64,000 bases of DNA from Enchytraeus crypticus (Eukaryota; Annelida; Clitellata; Enchytraeida; Enchytraeidae), in the NCBI GenBank assembly GCA_905160935.1, contig CAJHZI010000425.1, positions 986,001 to 1,050,000 of the forward strand. The letters are read 5' to 3'. How positions within the stretch are numbered: position 1 is the first letter of the stretch; each line of letters starts with the position of its first letter. Below, in pieces: positions 12,401 to 20,230 of this stretch. The notes under the pieces are model-generated. The model ran no database searches. It saw nothing but the letters and a program-made list of their open reading frames with translations, and was not told the DNA's origin. A program made the translations under genes and the position numbers.

Positions 12401-15400
12401 CAAATTAACATGATTGAATTTCTTTACTGCACACACTGCTTGATCGATGGCTGATTAAAAAACTGAACTAATGTGAATTCTCAGTTGCTAATTGTCCTCC
12501 TCTTACTTCGCCTTCAGTTATTTTTTTATTTCTATATTTCGTACCTGTTTTAGATGAAACGGTATGTAATACAATCCCGGTTCCGGGCCGGAAACTGACG
12601 GTTAAGAAGAGTCTAAAATACATTTTTTCTACTTCTCCCAAAAAATTTCAACGGACAGTGAAAAGGTATGCCTATGTCAGTTGCATTTTGTAATTAATTA
12701 CTTAGTTATACTTTGATATTGCTGAACATTTATTGTCATGTTTTAGAAAGGTTTTTATCTTGACTTGTAATTCAAATACCCATAGTGAGTGGAAATATTT
12801 TCATGGCGGTTGAAAGCGCATGATTAATGCATTCTTTCTGAAATAATTTAAAATTTAACGGAGACTATGTATTTCTGATAATTGAGCGGTTGTCAGTTAT
12901 ATTTTTCATTTTTTTCATCTCACTGATTCTACAGACATGTATGGTTATATAGCTGTTTGCATAAGTGCTCGATTTAGTCTTGGACAAGTGTAGCCCTCCA
13001 ATCATGCTGTTGTTGCTCTTATGAAATATATTAGTTTATTTCTGGATGTCGTAATGTATTGTCCGGTGTACATGTATATCTGGGTAATATATTTCAATTT
13101 TTTTCGAGTGCATATAATGACGCTAGGATTGCAGCGCTGTATTCGGGCTGTTTTGTGTATTACAGGGGTATATGGGTTCTCTGATACATTATAAGAGTGC
13201 TCATTTGGGTGCTCTCAATATGGTAGAGTTGTGTATCTGGATACTCTGATATATTATATAGGACTATGCAGCTGAGAGTTTTGCTATATTTTATTATATA
13301 CTGTCGGTGTATATATCTTGGTGCTCTGCTATATAATAGAGATGTGTACCCGGATGCTCTATTGTTTTAGGCGTCTATATGTGTATATGGCTGCTCTAAT
13401 GTTTTAGAGGTGTATATGGGTGCTCGAATGCTTTAGGGGTGTATATAGGTGCTCTAATGTTTTAGGGGTGTATATAGGTGCTCTAATGTTTTAGGGGTGT
13501 ATATGGGTTCTCTAATGTTTTAGGGGTGTATATAGGTGCTCTAATGTTTTAGGGGTGTATATGGGTGCTCTAATGATTTAGGGGTGTATATAGGTGCTCT
13601 AATGGTTTAGGGGTGTATATGGGTGCTCTAATGATTTAGGGGTGTATATGGCTGCTCTAGTGTTTTAGGGGTGTATATGGGTGCTCTAATGTTTTAGGGG
13701 TGTATATATGGCTGCTCTAATTTGCTGTGGAGATCGTATACTTGTCACACACGAGGATACCATTCCAGTTGTAGAAGTCCACGAGGAGTTCTCGTCCAGT
13801 TCAATTCTCAGTGATTACTACTGGCTGATCAAGGTTCGAATCTTGCCAAACCTGATCAGTCTCATCTCATGTATTTGAAAATATTCGAAAGTTTCTATAC
13901 TAAATCTTCGCAATAATTATCAATATTAACAGCTTAATAATAATGCCTGAAGGAATAATATTATAATTAAATATAACAATAATAATAGTAACATCATTCC
14001 TGATGTCAGTCTAGAAGCGGAGGCAGAAGTTAAACCTATATAAACGCTAATAATTATTATTTAGTAGAATTATAAAAATAAATAAATATTCTTTTAATAT
14101 TGTGTTTCCAATTATAGGTCTCTTATAATTGATTGCTCTCAGATTCGATCAGTAAATTAAATAAACGGGCAAAAACCAATTACTATAACTATTACTAAGT
14201 ATAACTAGTGTAACTAATTTACGGGGGTATACAATCTAACGTGTAAGCCCGATAGTAAGTATTACAATTAATCATATCTCTACGTGTGTGACGTCATTCG
14301 ATACGTCATGCTGTATAGAAAAGTATTTTCGTATTAACAGATAGCGTGCACGTGGAAGGATGTCAAATCCTTGAGGACTGATCTCGAGAAGAGTTCCAGT
14401 TCCGGTTCAATGCAGTTCAGATACAGACTCCTGCAGGCTTTATCTCTACTCCAGGTACTACTATATCTCTACTCCAGGTACTAATCTATCTCTACTCCAG
14501 GTACTAATCTGTCTCTACTCCAGGTACTAATATGTCTCTACTCCAGGTACTAATATGTCTCTACTCCAGGAGATTAAATTTATTTCGAGATTAATTTGTA
14601 AGAAGGCATTCTTACATGTATAATTAAACCATGAGTTTAATCATAATTCTATTATTAAAATCATAATACTATTATTAAAATCATAATACTATTATTAAAA
14701 TCATAATACTATTATTAAAATCATAATAATATTATTAAAATCATAATACTATTATTAAAATCATTATGATAAATCATAATACTAAGATTTTGTTTTAGAC
14801 GGCGGTTGGTGTGCAAGATTTGGGTCAGTTTTATCACAAGCCGATCAGAGACAACGCTGGGGCCATTGTTCTCACTACCGTAAAATGTGTTAAGACCACC
14901 AAACACATTTCTCTCGGGCAGTTCATGCGGTGGATGCCGTTGAGTAAGGTCTGCAGAAGATCTGCGGAGACCAACTCAGGATGCGAACCCACGGCACTGG
15001 ATATGCTTCTTGAATCCACTCAGGTTGGTCTAAATGCGTCAACTGGTGAAGCATTTATTTGCTGTTTTATTCGTGTAATTAATTTAACGCATTTATAAAG
15101 GCTTATTATGAAGTCTTCCGCTTGTCATTTTAACACCGTAACATAAAGTGTCTAAATTGTAACATAATAACACAGATGTATAGTACAGTGAGTCAGAAAA
15201 CATTTGAATCGCTGTTAAAGGCATTGAATGCAAAAGTAAACCTATTTAATCAATTTTTATTAACAATATTTAAATAAAATAACACCGTTTCTTTAACTTT
15301 GCTCAAATATCAACTGTATGTAGGTTCTATACCATGTATGTGGTTTATGGACACTTAAAAATACTCTTGCCTACTCTTTCTTGTATTATATGCTTCATAA

Positions 15401-16240
15401 ATTAATTATTGTATTAGATACGTTAGCATAATTATATGTATGATATACCAATAGATCATCATCACCTTCCTTTAAATCCCAATTTAACTAGGGCCGAGAT
15501 ACGAATAGACCTTCTCCATTCTTCTCTGTTCCACACCATGTCATCATTCAATCGACATTTTTCATGTCCTTCTTAATCGTCGCATCCCACGTCAGTTGTG
15601 GTCTACCTCTCTCTAGCTTAACGTACAGCAAAACTCTCTTTACTATATCCACATCTGCCTTTCTCACAATATGCCCATATCATCCCAATCTCGACTGAGC
15701 CAATCTATGCCTAATCTCTTCAACATTCAAATTCATCATAATTTATTCATTATCCATTTTTTATTTATTTATGTTATATTAATAACTATTAATAATTAGT
15801 ATTAATAGATAAACATTTTTAAATGTGAACTGTGTTAAATGTACAGGATTTAATAGACTACCACAAGACGAGCAGCAAGCCTATAGAAAGAGGCCTGTAC
15901 TTGGGCTACCTAAAGCTCTATAGCTCTATGGAGCTCATTCAGATTATGACTCCGCAGAAAATCTCCAATGTTCTGCCTCACATAAAAATCAGGGATTGCT
16001 CCAATGTTACGAGGTCAGTTCCTTAGTCAAGTTTTCTTGCTTTTGAAAGTGTTGAAGTTATATCATGATACATGTATATATTTTGATATTTTCAAATTTC
16101 TCTAGCTCGCTCTCTCCATCTTTCTCTCTGAATCTCTGTTTTCTCTTTCTTTTTTCTTTCGCTCTTTCTCTTCGCCTATCTCTTAGTATTGCCTAGTGGC
16201 AAATCCATGGCACATAGCTAGTACACAATTCCATTCAACA

Positions 16241-16315
<75 letters not shown>

Positions 16316-19300
16316 GTTCAATATGCTTATATTTTATATATATATATATATACCGGAAATATAATAACCATTTCAAGTTTTGAATGTTTTTTGTCAATGT
16401 TCAGATTAGAATCTTATTAATTCATAATTAATTTTAAATATTCACTTGCATTTTTTATTCTCGACAAAACACAAGAAAATCAATATGCTTATATTTTATA
16501 CCTGGTCTGTTGTTTCAACATAATGCGCTTTGTAGGCCTGTTTGATTAACAAAAGCCAATTTTATACCATTTTACAGAGAAGAATGGCAATGGCTTAAGA
16601 ATTTGAACGATAGCAAGAATTTAACAGAAAAACCGTCACAAGCTCAAATTAATTTTCAACTTGACATTGCATCGGCATGCGTCAAACTACTCAACGACCT
16701 GGGTATGTACATTCTTGTAGAGGATATTGTTTTAAATAAAATGATAGGATGTATATTGGACTATTCAATGGCCCGGATATTATACTGGAATTTAATCAAT
16801 CTAAATATTGACATACTATTCTTAAAAGTGATTGCTAAATGACTTTAATTTCTGATAAACTAAAATGGTCTTAGTCAATGATATAGGACTGTTTGCTTTA
16901 TACTTTTACAAACCTACAAATTAAACACAACTAATATTCAGTAATTAGTTAAATGATAATTAATAAATATTTTATATTACAGGAGAATCAGATTTTGATA
17001 GTCACAGACTCTATGATATGGAGGTGATAGAAATAAGTTCAGAAGTTTCTTTCATATTGATATTGCCAAGAGTTCACAGTGTTTGCGCATTGCCCGGCCA
17101 AACTGAGCAGGCTAATCTGGGCTGCAAGATGCTTCCAGTTCAAGTCTTCGAAATGAGTGAGTCACGTAGAAGTTCTTATCTTATTTACTTTCAATAAAGT
17201 AGAATAGGACAGTTCTTGAACTGTTTCGATGTGTTATCTATTTATATATGTACGGAGCATAAGTCAGCTCCTTCGGGCTTTGTGTTTTTGAACTTTATCA
17301 ATATCTTGTGTATGGATGCAAGGCGACTCAACTGAAATGATTCAGATTGTAATTTTCTATTGTAGGCTAATTAAATTTCAATCCATGAAAATTAGTAACA
17401 GTTCCATGAAACCACTTTAAATTTTAGTAGGATGTTGGTAATGATTAAACTATGCTTGGAGTCAGTGGCGATGTCTGTAAGATATTCAACCAAGGATCAG
17501 TAGGTGCGGGGATCCAATCCTGGGCTCGCCCGTCATTGACATCGCTTTCGAGTGAGGAAACTGAAGTTAACATTAGCTTTTTAAATAAGTTAATCAAAGA
17601 ATTGAACTAAAAACTAAATTACTGTATTTCAGTTCACATGAGAACGTATCAGTATGACTTCATCAGTCGCTACTCCAGACTCTCCTCTCTGCTAGAGATA
17701 GACATTCACTTGGCTCATCAACATCAGAGACAGGTAAGTCTTTAGAACTAATGGAACGCCATGATCTTAATGAATTATAGATTTCCTACGTGACTCGTTA
17801 TGCCGGGACCGTATTGTGCTCGGTTGATGGCATAACAAACCAATGGTGATCGACATGTACAGTGTATAAAGACTACTAAATTGTTATTACTATAACTTTT
17901 TTACTAAATTACTAAATTATATTTACTAAATTATATTTACTAATTATATTTACTAAATTATATTTACTAAATTATATTTACTAAATTATATTTACTAAAT
18001 TATATTTACTAAATTATATTTACTAAATTATATTTACTAAATTAAAAAAGACTAAATAATAAATAGGCATTAGTTGAATACAGTAATATGAACCCAAGTC
18101 AAAGTACACATTTTCTCAATTTAATGCAAAAATGCTCAAATAAGCGTTGATAATGACGCAGCCGTTGTGGTGGGTGAAAAGACAATTTAATGCCATGTCT
18201 CTGTTTCCGTTACAAATCCTCTTGTTGACGTTTTTAAAGCCAACAAACTTCTGAAAACCCTTTATATAAAAAAACTTTGTCCAACTTATTAATAACTTAT
18301 CTAACTATTTGACTGAGCTATTCCTGCTCTCGCGAGTGATGTGTATGCTTCTATAACATCTACTGTGTTTAAAAAGCTAATGTTAACGTCAATTTCCTCA
18401 CACGAAAGATATGTCAGTGGCGGGCGAGCCTAGGATTTGAACCCCGCTCATACTGATTCGCGGTCGAATATCTTACCGACATCGCCACTAGCTCCAGCCA
18501 GTGGCGATATTTACTTCTTGGTTATCATCTTAAGATGACAAAGCATTTTTAATTTTTTCATTGGAAAGGCATTCTCGACGGAAGAGATGGACTCTGCTCG
18601 GCGCAGGCTGGATCAGCTGACGATCTTCCAGCAGCGACTGGACGACATATGGAGGTCCGTCAGGTGGACTATGGATATCATCACGTACGCCAGAGACAGA
18701 AATCTCAGGGGCGGAATCCCCCTCAGAGAACTCGGTCAAAATTCCGGTCAACTCCCCAGCAACATCTTCAATAATAACATCTGCAAAGCTCCGCGGCGGC
18801 TAATCAATGACTCAGCAGAAAATAGAACAAAAGAATTCGAGAATGATCTTCTGGAAAAGGAAAATTTCTCAGGATTTTGTAGAAACAGGAGTAAGAACGA
18901 AAATAAAATGATAAAGGTCTATATAGATAGCGAAATACTTCCGACTGTTGCGATAAAACAAGAAAACGAAAGTGATTTCACAAACGGTCATAGAACGCTA
19001 GATTATAAGGTAAGTAACGTATCGGATAACCCGTTAGATACTTGCACAACAAGAAGGTGCGAGAATAAATCTGAAAGTGATAAAGTATATGAACGTGAAC
19101 TCGATGTTTTAACCGGATCTCTGATCAAAGTAAAAAATAAACAACACGACAGCAGAAACGGAGTAGTAGATTGTGGAGGTAGTTCAGACTACAACAAAGA
19201 ACATCTGCAGGAATTTCAAAGTAACAAATTTCAAGATTTTCACAAATCTAAATGTCAATGTTCGTCTCCAAATCACGCATTAGAAATATCCGGTCACCTT

Positions 19301-19558
19301 CTGCATCAAAATGCAACCGCTGCTGATGTAATACAAATTGTGCATGAAATGCTATTTCCAGAAACATCTAATTCTTTGTCATCTAAACTTAGCGGAGGAG
19401 TAATAAGAGTCGACGATCTTTGTCTCTTGGATGGAGATAGAAAGCGGTTAGAAAATAGTGTAACTGTTGACATGATTTCCAATAGTGAATTAATACTGCA
19501 ATTGGTTCCGCCGTTAAAACGAGAAAGGTTCCACGGCACTGAAGATTATCAGTCTTAA
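3265..19558 (+). CDS. ANKFN1: ANKFN1 / Wide awake (Nmf9) homologue, 18 visible exons, 5' incomplete
   Basis: Spliced exons: 3265-3411, 4606-4742, 6404-6491, 7110-7213, 8341-8474, 9415-9494, 10372-10485, 10767-10982, 12244-12357, 12554-12665, 13698-13833, 14341-14454, 14799-15023, 15847-16013, 16578-16702, 16983-17156, 17633-17733, 18569-19558. Every junction has GT/AG borders and matching phase, giving about 1,090 codons to the stop. Seen in order: ankyrin-type segments (ALFEAVEDGDLVRVQDML, then LDTAMLTNHAHIARLLILHG), a fibronectin III domain beginning PPKEPESV, a long conserved middle region, WRSVRWTMDIITYARDR, and a C-terminal segment that may be the Ras-association-like domain of this family. 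From family knowledge: Drosophila Wide awake/Banderuola acts in clock-driven sleep and in asymmetric division, and mouse Ankfn1 (Nmf9) in neurological function; it is a cytoplasmic adaptor without known enzyme activity. The first visible exon has no in-frame ATG, so upstream exons are missing or unrecognised. Confidence 0.88.
3596..4313. mobile_element. Non-autonomous hAT-like DNA transposon (MITE)
   Basis: Ends are CAGGGGCGGATCCAGG and its inverse CCTGGATCCGCCACTG, followed inward by G-rich and C-rich runs. Flanks are 8-base direct repeats, AAGACGAG (3588-3595) and AAGACGAT (4314-4321), as expected for hAT target-site duplication. The 718-base interior shows no transposase. It sits in or beside a fragment of the SINE-C family. 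Confidence 0.75.
4606..4742 (+). CDS. ANKFN1: ANKFN1 exon before the ankyrin repeats
   Basis: Acceptor TACAG and donor G|GTCTGT. It enters in phase 2 and leaves in phase 1. The peptide begins AEELWTSTKDAMELL and ends ANRILRRSHRLG, an amphipathic lead-in to the ankyrin segment. Confidence 0.75.
5765..6000 (+). repeat. Degenerate GACTTAGACTTAATA tandem repeat
   Basis: Overlapping 6-, 12- and 24-base versions of AGACTTAGACTTAATAGACT in an ANKFN1 intron. Units vary widely, so this is an old array. Confidence 0.7.
6404..6491 (+). CDS. ANKFN1: ANKFN1 ankyrin exon 1
   Basis: Encodes ALFEAVEDGDLVRVQDML and then a loop ending DLDIN. The A-L-F-x-A-V-x-x-G-D-L pattern is the first helix of an ankyrin repeat. 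The donor AG|GTGTGT opens straight into a GT-rich microsatellite (6492-6620). Confidence 0.85.
6492..6622 (+). repeat. GT-rich degenerate microsatellite at an ANKFN1 donor
   Basis: Variants of GTGTGTGTGCACGTATGTAT begin exactly at the donor AG|GTGTGTG of the exon ending 6491. Confidence 0.75.
6858..6929 (-). mobile_element. SINE-A copy, 5' truncated
   Basis: Only the core (CACTCGAAAGCGATGTCAGT) and the 3' end remain. The tRNA-like head is missing. Confidence 0.65.
7110..7213 (+). CDS. ANKFN1: ANKFN1 ankyrin exon 2
   Basis: Encodes LDTAMLTNHAHIARLLILHG, a canonical ankyrin helix pair, and ends GAQENRK. Acceptor GCAG, donor C|GTGGGT. Confidence 0.88.
7900..8330 (+). repeat. Degenerate tandem repeat of about 40 bases
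   Basis: Repeated GTATGTATTTGAATGTTGTA plus TAGTCTATGTTGTTG variants, about ten copies. It ends just before the acceptor at 8340. Confidence 0.65.
8341..8474 (+). CDS. ANKFN1: ANKFN1 exon after the ankyrin repeats
   Basis: Encodes a helical segment (VGQMVRHVEGLYGEAALRV) followed by a serine-rich stretch ending SSLLK. Acceptor CACACAG, donor AAG|GTTAAA, phase 0. The exon end and donor are copied again 113 bases downstream (see findings). Confidence 0.8.
8448..8660 (+). repeat. Tandem duplication of an ANKFN1 exon end with its donor
   Basis: AACAACCAGTCCAGTCTGCT plus GAAG|GTTAAATTA at 8451-8483 is repeated as AACAACCAATCCAGTCTGAA plus GAAG|GTTAAATTA, with the donor at 8588. The following ATAAAAATCTTAAATCTGCA stretch is repeated too. 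Offset is 113 bases. Confidence 0.85.
9062..9208 (-). mobile_element. SINE-A copy, full length
   Basis: Complete, with head, diverged B box and CTGGTAAAGCTAATGTTAAC end on the + strand. Confidence 0.75.
9415..9494 (+). CDS. ANKFN1: ANKFN1 linker exon
   Basis: Encodes ENEKSLIHWQLRKNLFSQMK and a few more residues. Acceptor TTGCAG, donor TCAA|GTAATA. It continues the helical segment before the fibronectin III domain. Confidence 0.82.
10013..10146 (+). mobile_element. Retrotransposon 3' end fragment
   Basis: Encodes KVWDREMWRRSLIIPTQSKL followed by GFKGR and a stop, then GATGATGATGG. It is the same C-terminus and 3' tail as at 15474-15735 and 40837-40925. A SINE starts about 15 bases downstream. 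Confidence 0.55.
10161..10294 (+). mobile_element. SINE-A copy, full length
   Basis: Begins GAGCCAGTGGTGATGTC, has GGGGTTCAAACCCTGG as B box, and ends near CAGCTTTAAT. It lies just downstream of a retrotransposon 3' end (10013-10146). Confidence 0.78.
10372..10485 (+). CDS. ANKFN1: ANKFN1 fibronectin III exon, first half
   Basis: Begins (N)PPKEPESVILNVSG and ends LATHYR. This is the A-to-C strand part of a fibronectin type III domain. The donor GGG|GTAAGG in phase 1 gives YRVEW at the join with the next exon, a typical FN3 C-strand. Confidence 0.9.
10767..10982 (+). CDS. ANKFN1: ANKFN1 fibronectin III exon, second half
   Basis: Encodes EWSKTETFETLYGCKIV and, near the end of the domain, ELYYIRLSAGNFSGYSK. 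The Y-x-x-R-L-S-A-x-N pattern is the F strand of a fibronectin III fold. The exon ends VPSSPPCGRPS. Confidence 0.92.
11036..11096 (-). mobile_element. SINE-C fragment (AATC-tailed)
   Basis: AATCAATCAATC run, then ATTTAACGTCCGGTTCCTCG and CATGAGGCAATGACAGG. The same order of parts occurs at 20040 and 53829. Confidence 0.6.
11114..11252 (-). mobile_element. SINE-A copy, full length, next to a SINE-C copy
   Basis: Diverged but complete: head at 11252, B box GGTTCAAATC on the minus strand, core and 3' end. A SINE-C fragment lies immediately to the left. Confidence 0.72.
12244..12357 (+). CDS. ANKFN1: ANKFN1 exon after FN3
   Basis: Encodes WREQSGMKPRCDGKIQLMDQ and ends DAAEIK. Acceptor TTTCACAG, donor G|GTATGA, phase 1 in and out. 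Confidence 0.85.
12554..12665 (+). CDS. ANKFN1: ANKFN1 exon with the VPGRKLTVKKSLKYIF segment
   Basis: Encodes TVCNTIPVPGRKLTVKKSLK followed by a basic segment ending KKFQRTVKR. It belongs to the ANKFN1-specific conserved region. Donor AG|GTATGC, phase 2. Confidence 0.88.
13030..13370 (+). repeat. Degenerate outer part of the acceptor minisatellite
   Basis: Loose variants of GGTGTATATGGGTGCTCTA with longer spacers precede the regular 29-base array. They suggest an older, decayed array edge. Confidence 0.5.
13371..13718 (+). repeat. 29-base minisatellite that copies a splice acceptor and exon start
   Basis: One 37-base unit, then ten 29-base units of GGGTGTATATNGGTGCTCTA plus ATGTTTTAG. Each ends in an AG acceptor. 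The last copy is the real acceptor (13697) and first bases of the ANKFN1 exon. Confidence 0.9.
13698..13833 (+). CDS. ANKFN1: ANKFN1 exon whose acceptor lies in a minisatellite
   Basis: Encodes GVYMAALICCGDRILVTHED and ends SDYYWLIK. Joined to the previous AG it reads RGVYMAAL, as expected for the family. The acceptor TTTTAG|G and the first 20 or so exon bases are the last copy of a 29-base tandem repeat. Donor AAG|GTTCGA. Confidence 0.88.
14341..14454 (+). CDS. ANKFN1: ANKFN1 exon whose donor is copied in tandem
   Basis: Encodes IACTWKDVKSLRTDLEKSSS and ends FRYRLLQALSLLQ. The donor CCAG|GTACTA at 14455 is followed by four more copies of the same donor at exact 23-base steps. Confidence 0.85.
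14440..14572 (+). repeat. 23-base minisatellite that copies a splice donor
   Basis: TCTCTACTCCAG|GTACTAAT units, with donors at 14455, 14478, 14501, 14524 and 14547. A sixth, terminal copy has lost the GT. The first copy is the real exon end. Confidence 0.92.
14636..14790 (+). repeat. 20-base AT-rich tandem repeat
   Basis: About seven copies of AAAATCATAATACTATTATT, ending just before the acceptor at 14798. Confidence 0.85.
14799..15023 (+). CDS. ANKFN1: ANKFN1 conserved middle exon
   Basis: Encodes VGVQDLGQFYHKPIRDN, VLTTVKCVKTTKH and SGCEPTALDMLLESTQ. It is the longest exon of the conserved region, with phase 0 at both ends. The upstream intron holds a 20-base AT-rich repeat right up to the branch region. 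Confidence 0.9.
15474..15735 (-). mobile_element. Degraded retrotransposon 3' end (RTE-like tail family)
   Basis: The minus strand reads YGHIVRKADVDIVKRVLL, LERGRPQLTWDATIKKDM and ends with the LNWDLRK tail. The terminal nucleotides (AACTGGGATTTAAGG type) match the tails near 10115, 40837 and 61900. Several stops: a dead fragment. Confidence 0.6.
15847..16013 (+). CDS. ANKFN1: ANKFN1 conserved exon (GLYLGYLKLYSS)
   Basis: Encodes IERGLYLGYLKLYSSMELI and ends IKIRDCSNVT. Acceptor GTACAG, donor AG|GTCAGT. The join to the next exon gives SNVTREEWQWL, a family signature. Confidence 0.9.
16090..16225 (-). mobile_element. Pyrimidine-rich tract joined to a diverged retrotransposon tail
   Basis: A TCTCTT-rich run, then TCTTAGTATTGCCTAGTGGC and AATCCATGG, a diverged version of the tails at 1422 and 56240. 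Confidence 0.3.
16242..16355. repeat. (AT)n microsatellite
   Basis: Two TA runs (16246-16308 and 16336-16352) in an ANKFN1 intron. Confidence 0.9.
16578..16702 (+). CDS. ANKFN1: ANKFN1 conserved exon (EEWQWL)
   Basis: Encodes EEWQWLKNLNDSKN and ends SACVKLLNDLG. Acceptor TTTACAG, donor G|GTATGT. Confidence 0.88.
16983..17156 (+). CDS. ANKFN1: ANKFN1 conserved exon (HRLYDMEVIEIS)
   Basis: Encodes SDFDSHRLYDMEVIEISSE, then hydrophobic VSFILILPRV, and ends KMLPVQVFEM. Acceptor ATTACAG, donor A|GTGAGT. Confidence 0.88.
17457..17584 (+). mobile_element. SINE-A copy in ANKFN1 intron
   Basis: GGAGTCAGTGGCGATGTC head, mutated B box, intact GAGTGAGGAAACTGA core. It ends about 48 bases before the acceptor of the exon at 17633. 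Confidence 0.72.
17633..17733 (+). CDS. ANKFN1: ANKFN1 exon (RTYQYDFISRYSRLS)
   Basis: Encodes HMRTYQYDFISRYSRLSSLL and ends DIHLAHQHQRQ. Acceptor ATTTCAG, donor CAG|GTAAGT, phase 0. Confidence 0.88.
17890..18045 (+). repeat. 14-base tandem repeat (TTATATTTACTAAA)
   Basis: About eleven near-identical units in the last ANKFN1 intron. Confidence 0.88.
18371..18503 (-). mobile_element. SINE-A copy in the last ANKFN1 intron
   Basis: Full length, minus strand, ending CTCCAGCCAGTGG at 18503, about 65 bases before the terminal exon. Confidence 0.72.
18569..19558 (+). CDS. ANKFN1: ANKFN1 terminal exon
   Basis: Opens AFSTEEMDSARRRLDQL and WRSVRWTMDIITYARDR, the strongest family match in the window. 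A low-complexity, acidic, Asn/Ser-rich stretch of about 170 residues follows. The last 80 residues are hydrophobic and ordered (SGHLLHQNATAADVIQIVHE, SELILQLV), in the position of the Ras-association-like domain of the family. It ends in TAA. No clear AATAAA was located just downstream. Confidence 0.9.
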   Translation, partial: AFSTEEMDSARRRLDQLTIFQQRLDDIWRSVRWTMDIITYARDRNLRGGIPLRELGQNSGQLPSNIFNNNICKAPRRLINDSAENRTKEFENDLLEKENFSGFCRNRSKNENKMIKVYIDSEILPTVAIKQENESDFTNGHRTLDYKVSNVSDNPLDTCTTRRCENKSESDKVYERELDVLTGSLIKVKNKQHDSRNGVVDCGGSSDYNKEHLQEFQSNKFQDFHKSKCQCSSPNHALEISGHLLHQNATAADVIQIVHEMLFPETSNSLSSKLSGGVIRVDDLCLLDGDRKRLENSVTVDMISNSELILQLVPPLKRERFHGTEDYQS

Positions 19559-19651
19559 AATCTCCATGAAGACTGGTTGTTTAACAATCTACTAATCTGA
19601 GTGAAGGGCGTGGATCTCTTTATGTCTTAAATTAATGAAATGGATGTATTT

Positions 19652-19712
19652 TATGGCGACGTCCCTGACATTATCCTTGTATGAGGAAACGGACGTTAAA
19701 CATTTATTATTA
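19652..19712 (+). mobile_element. SINE-C-like fragment (TTA-tailed)
   Basis: GCGACGTCCCTGACATTATC, TTGTATGAGGAAACGGACG and TTAAAC, then ATTATTATT. It lies 95 bases after the ANKFN1 stop, so it may be transcribed in that 3' UTR. Confidence 0.5.
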
Positions 19713-20038
19713 TTAAAACCGTTTTGAAATAGCATTTTATATTTATAACATTGTAAGTTTAGCTTGGTTTAAAGATAAGGCTTCCGAAGAAGTTTCTCAT
19801 CATTTTATTTTCATGACATCGTAAGTTTAACTTGGCTTAAAAATACGGCTTCTGAAGTAGTTTCTCATTGCTATCCGTAGATCCTGTTTAGTTAAATGGT
19901 CGCAACACAAAAGATTATAGTTTTTTACTCCAAACTAATCGTGGACCTCAGTTTGCGTAAGTGAATCGTTCAGTTCAATGGAGACAAAGAAGAATTATTA
20001 GGTAGAAATTATTAGCCAGTTTCATCGATTCAGTTTCA

Positions 20039-20136
20039 TCCAACCAACCAACCAACCAACCAATCAATCAATCAATAAGATTTTGACGTCTGATTACTCG
20101 CCATAGGGCAATGTCAGAGACGTCTAGGCCATCAGT
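20039..20136 (-). mobile_element. SINE-C fragment (AACC/AATC-tailed)
   Basis: CCAACCAACC and AATCAATCAAT run, then TTTTGACGTCTGATTACTCG and GGCAATGTCAGAGACGTC. Confidence 0.6.
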
Positions 20137-20230
20137 TTACTAGGACAGCTTTACAAGAGACTTATAATGAAACTGGAGAGAGATTTATCTTGAAGATCTT
20201 CCGCTGCCACTCTAGGTCTGCCTGCCACTC

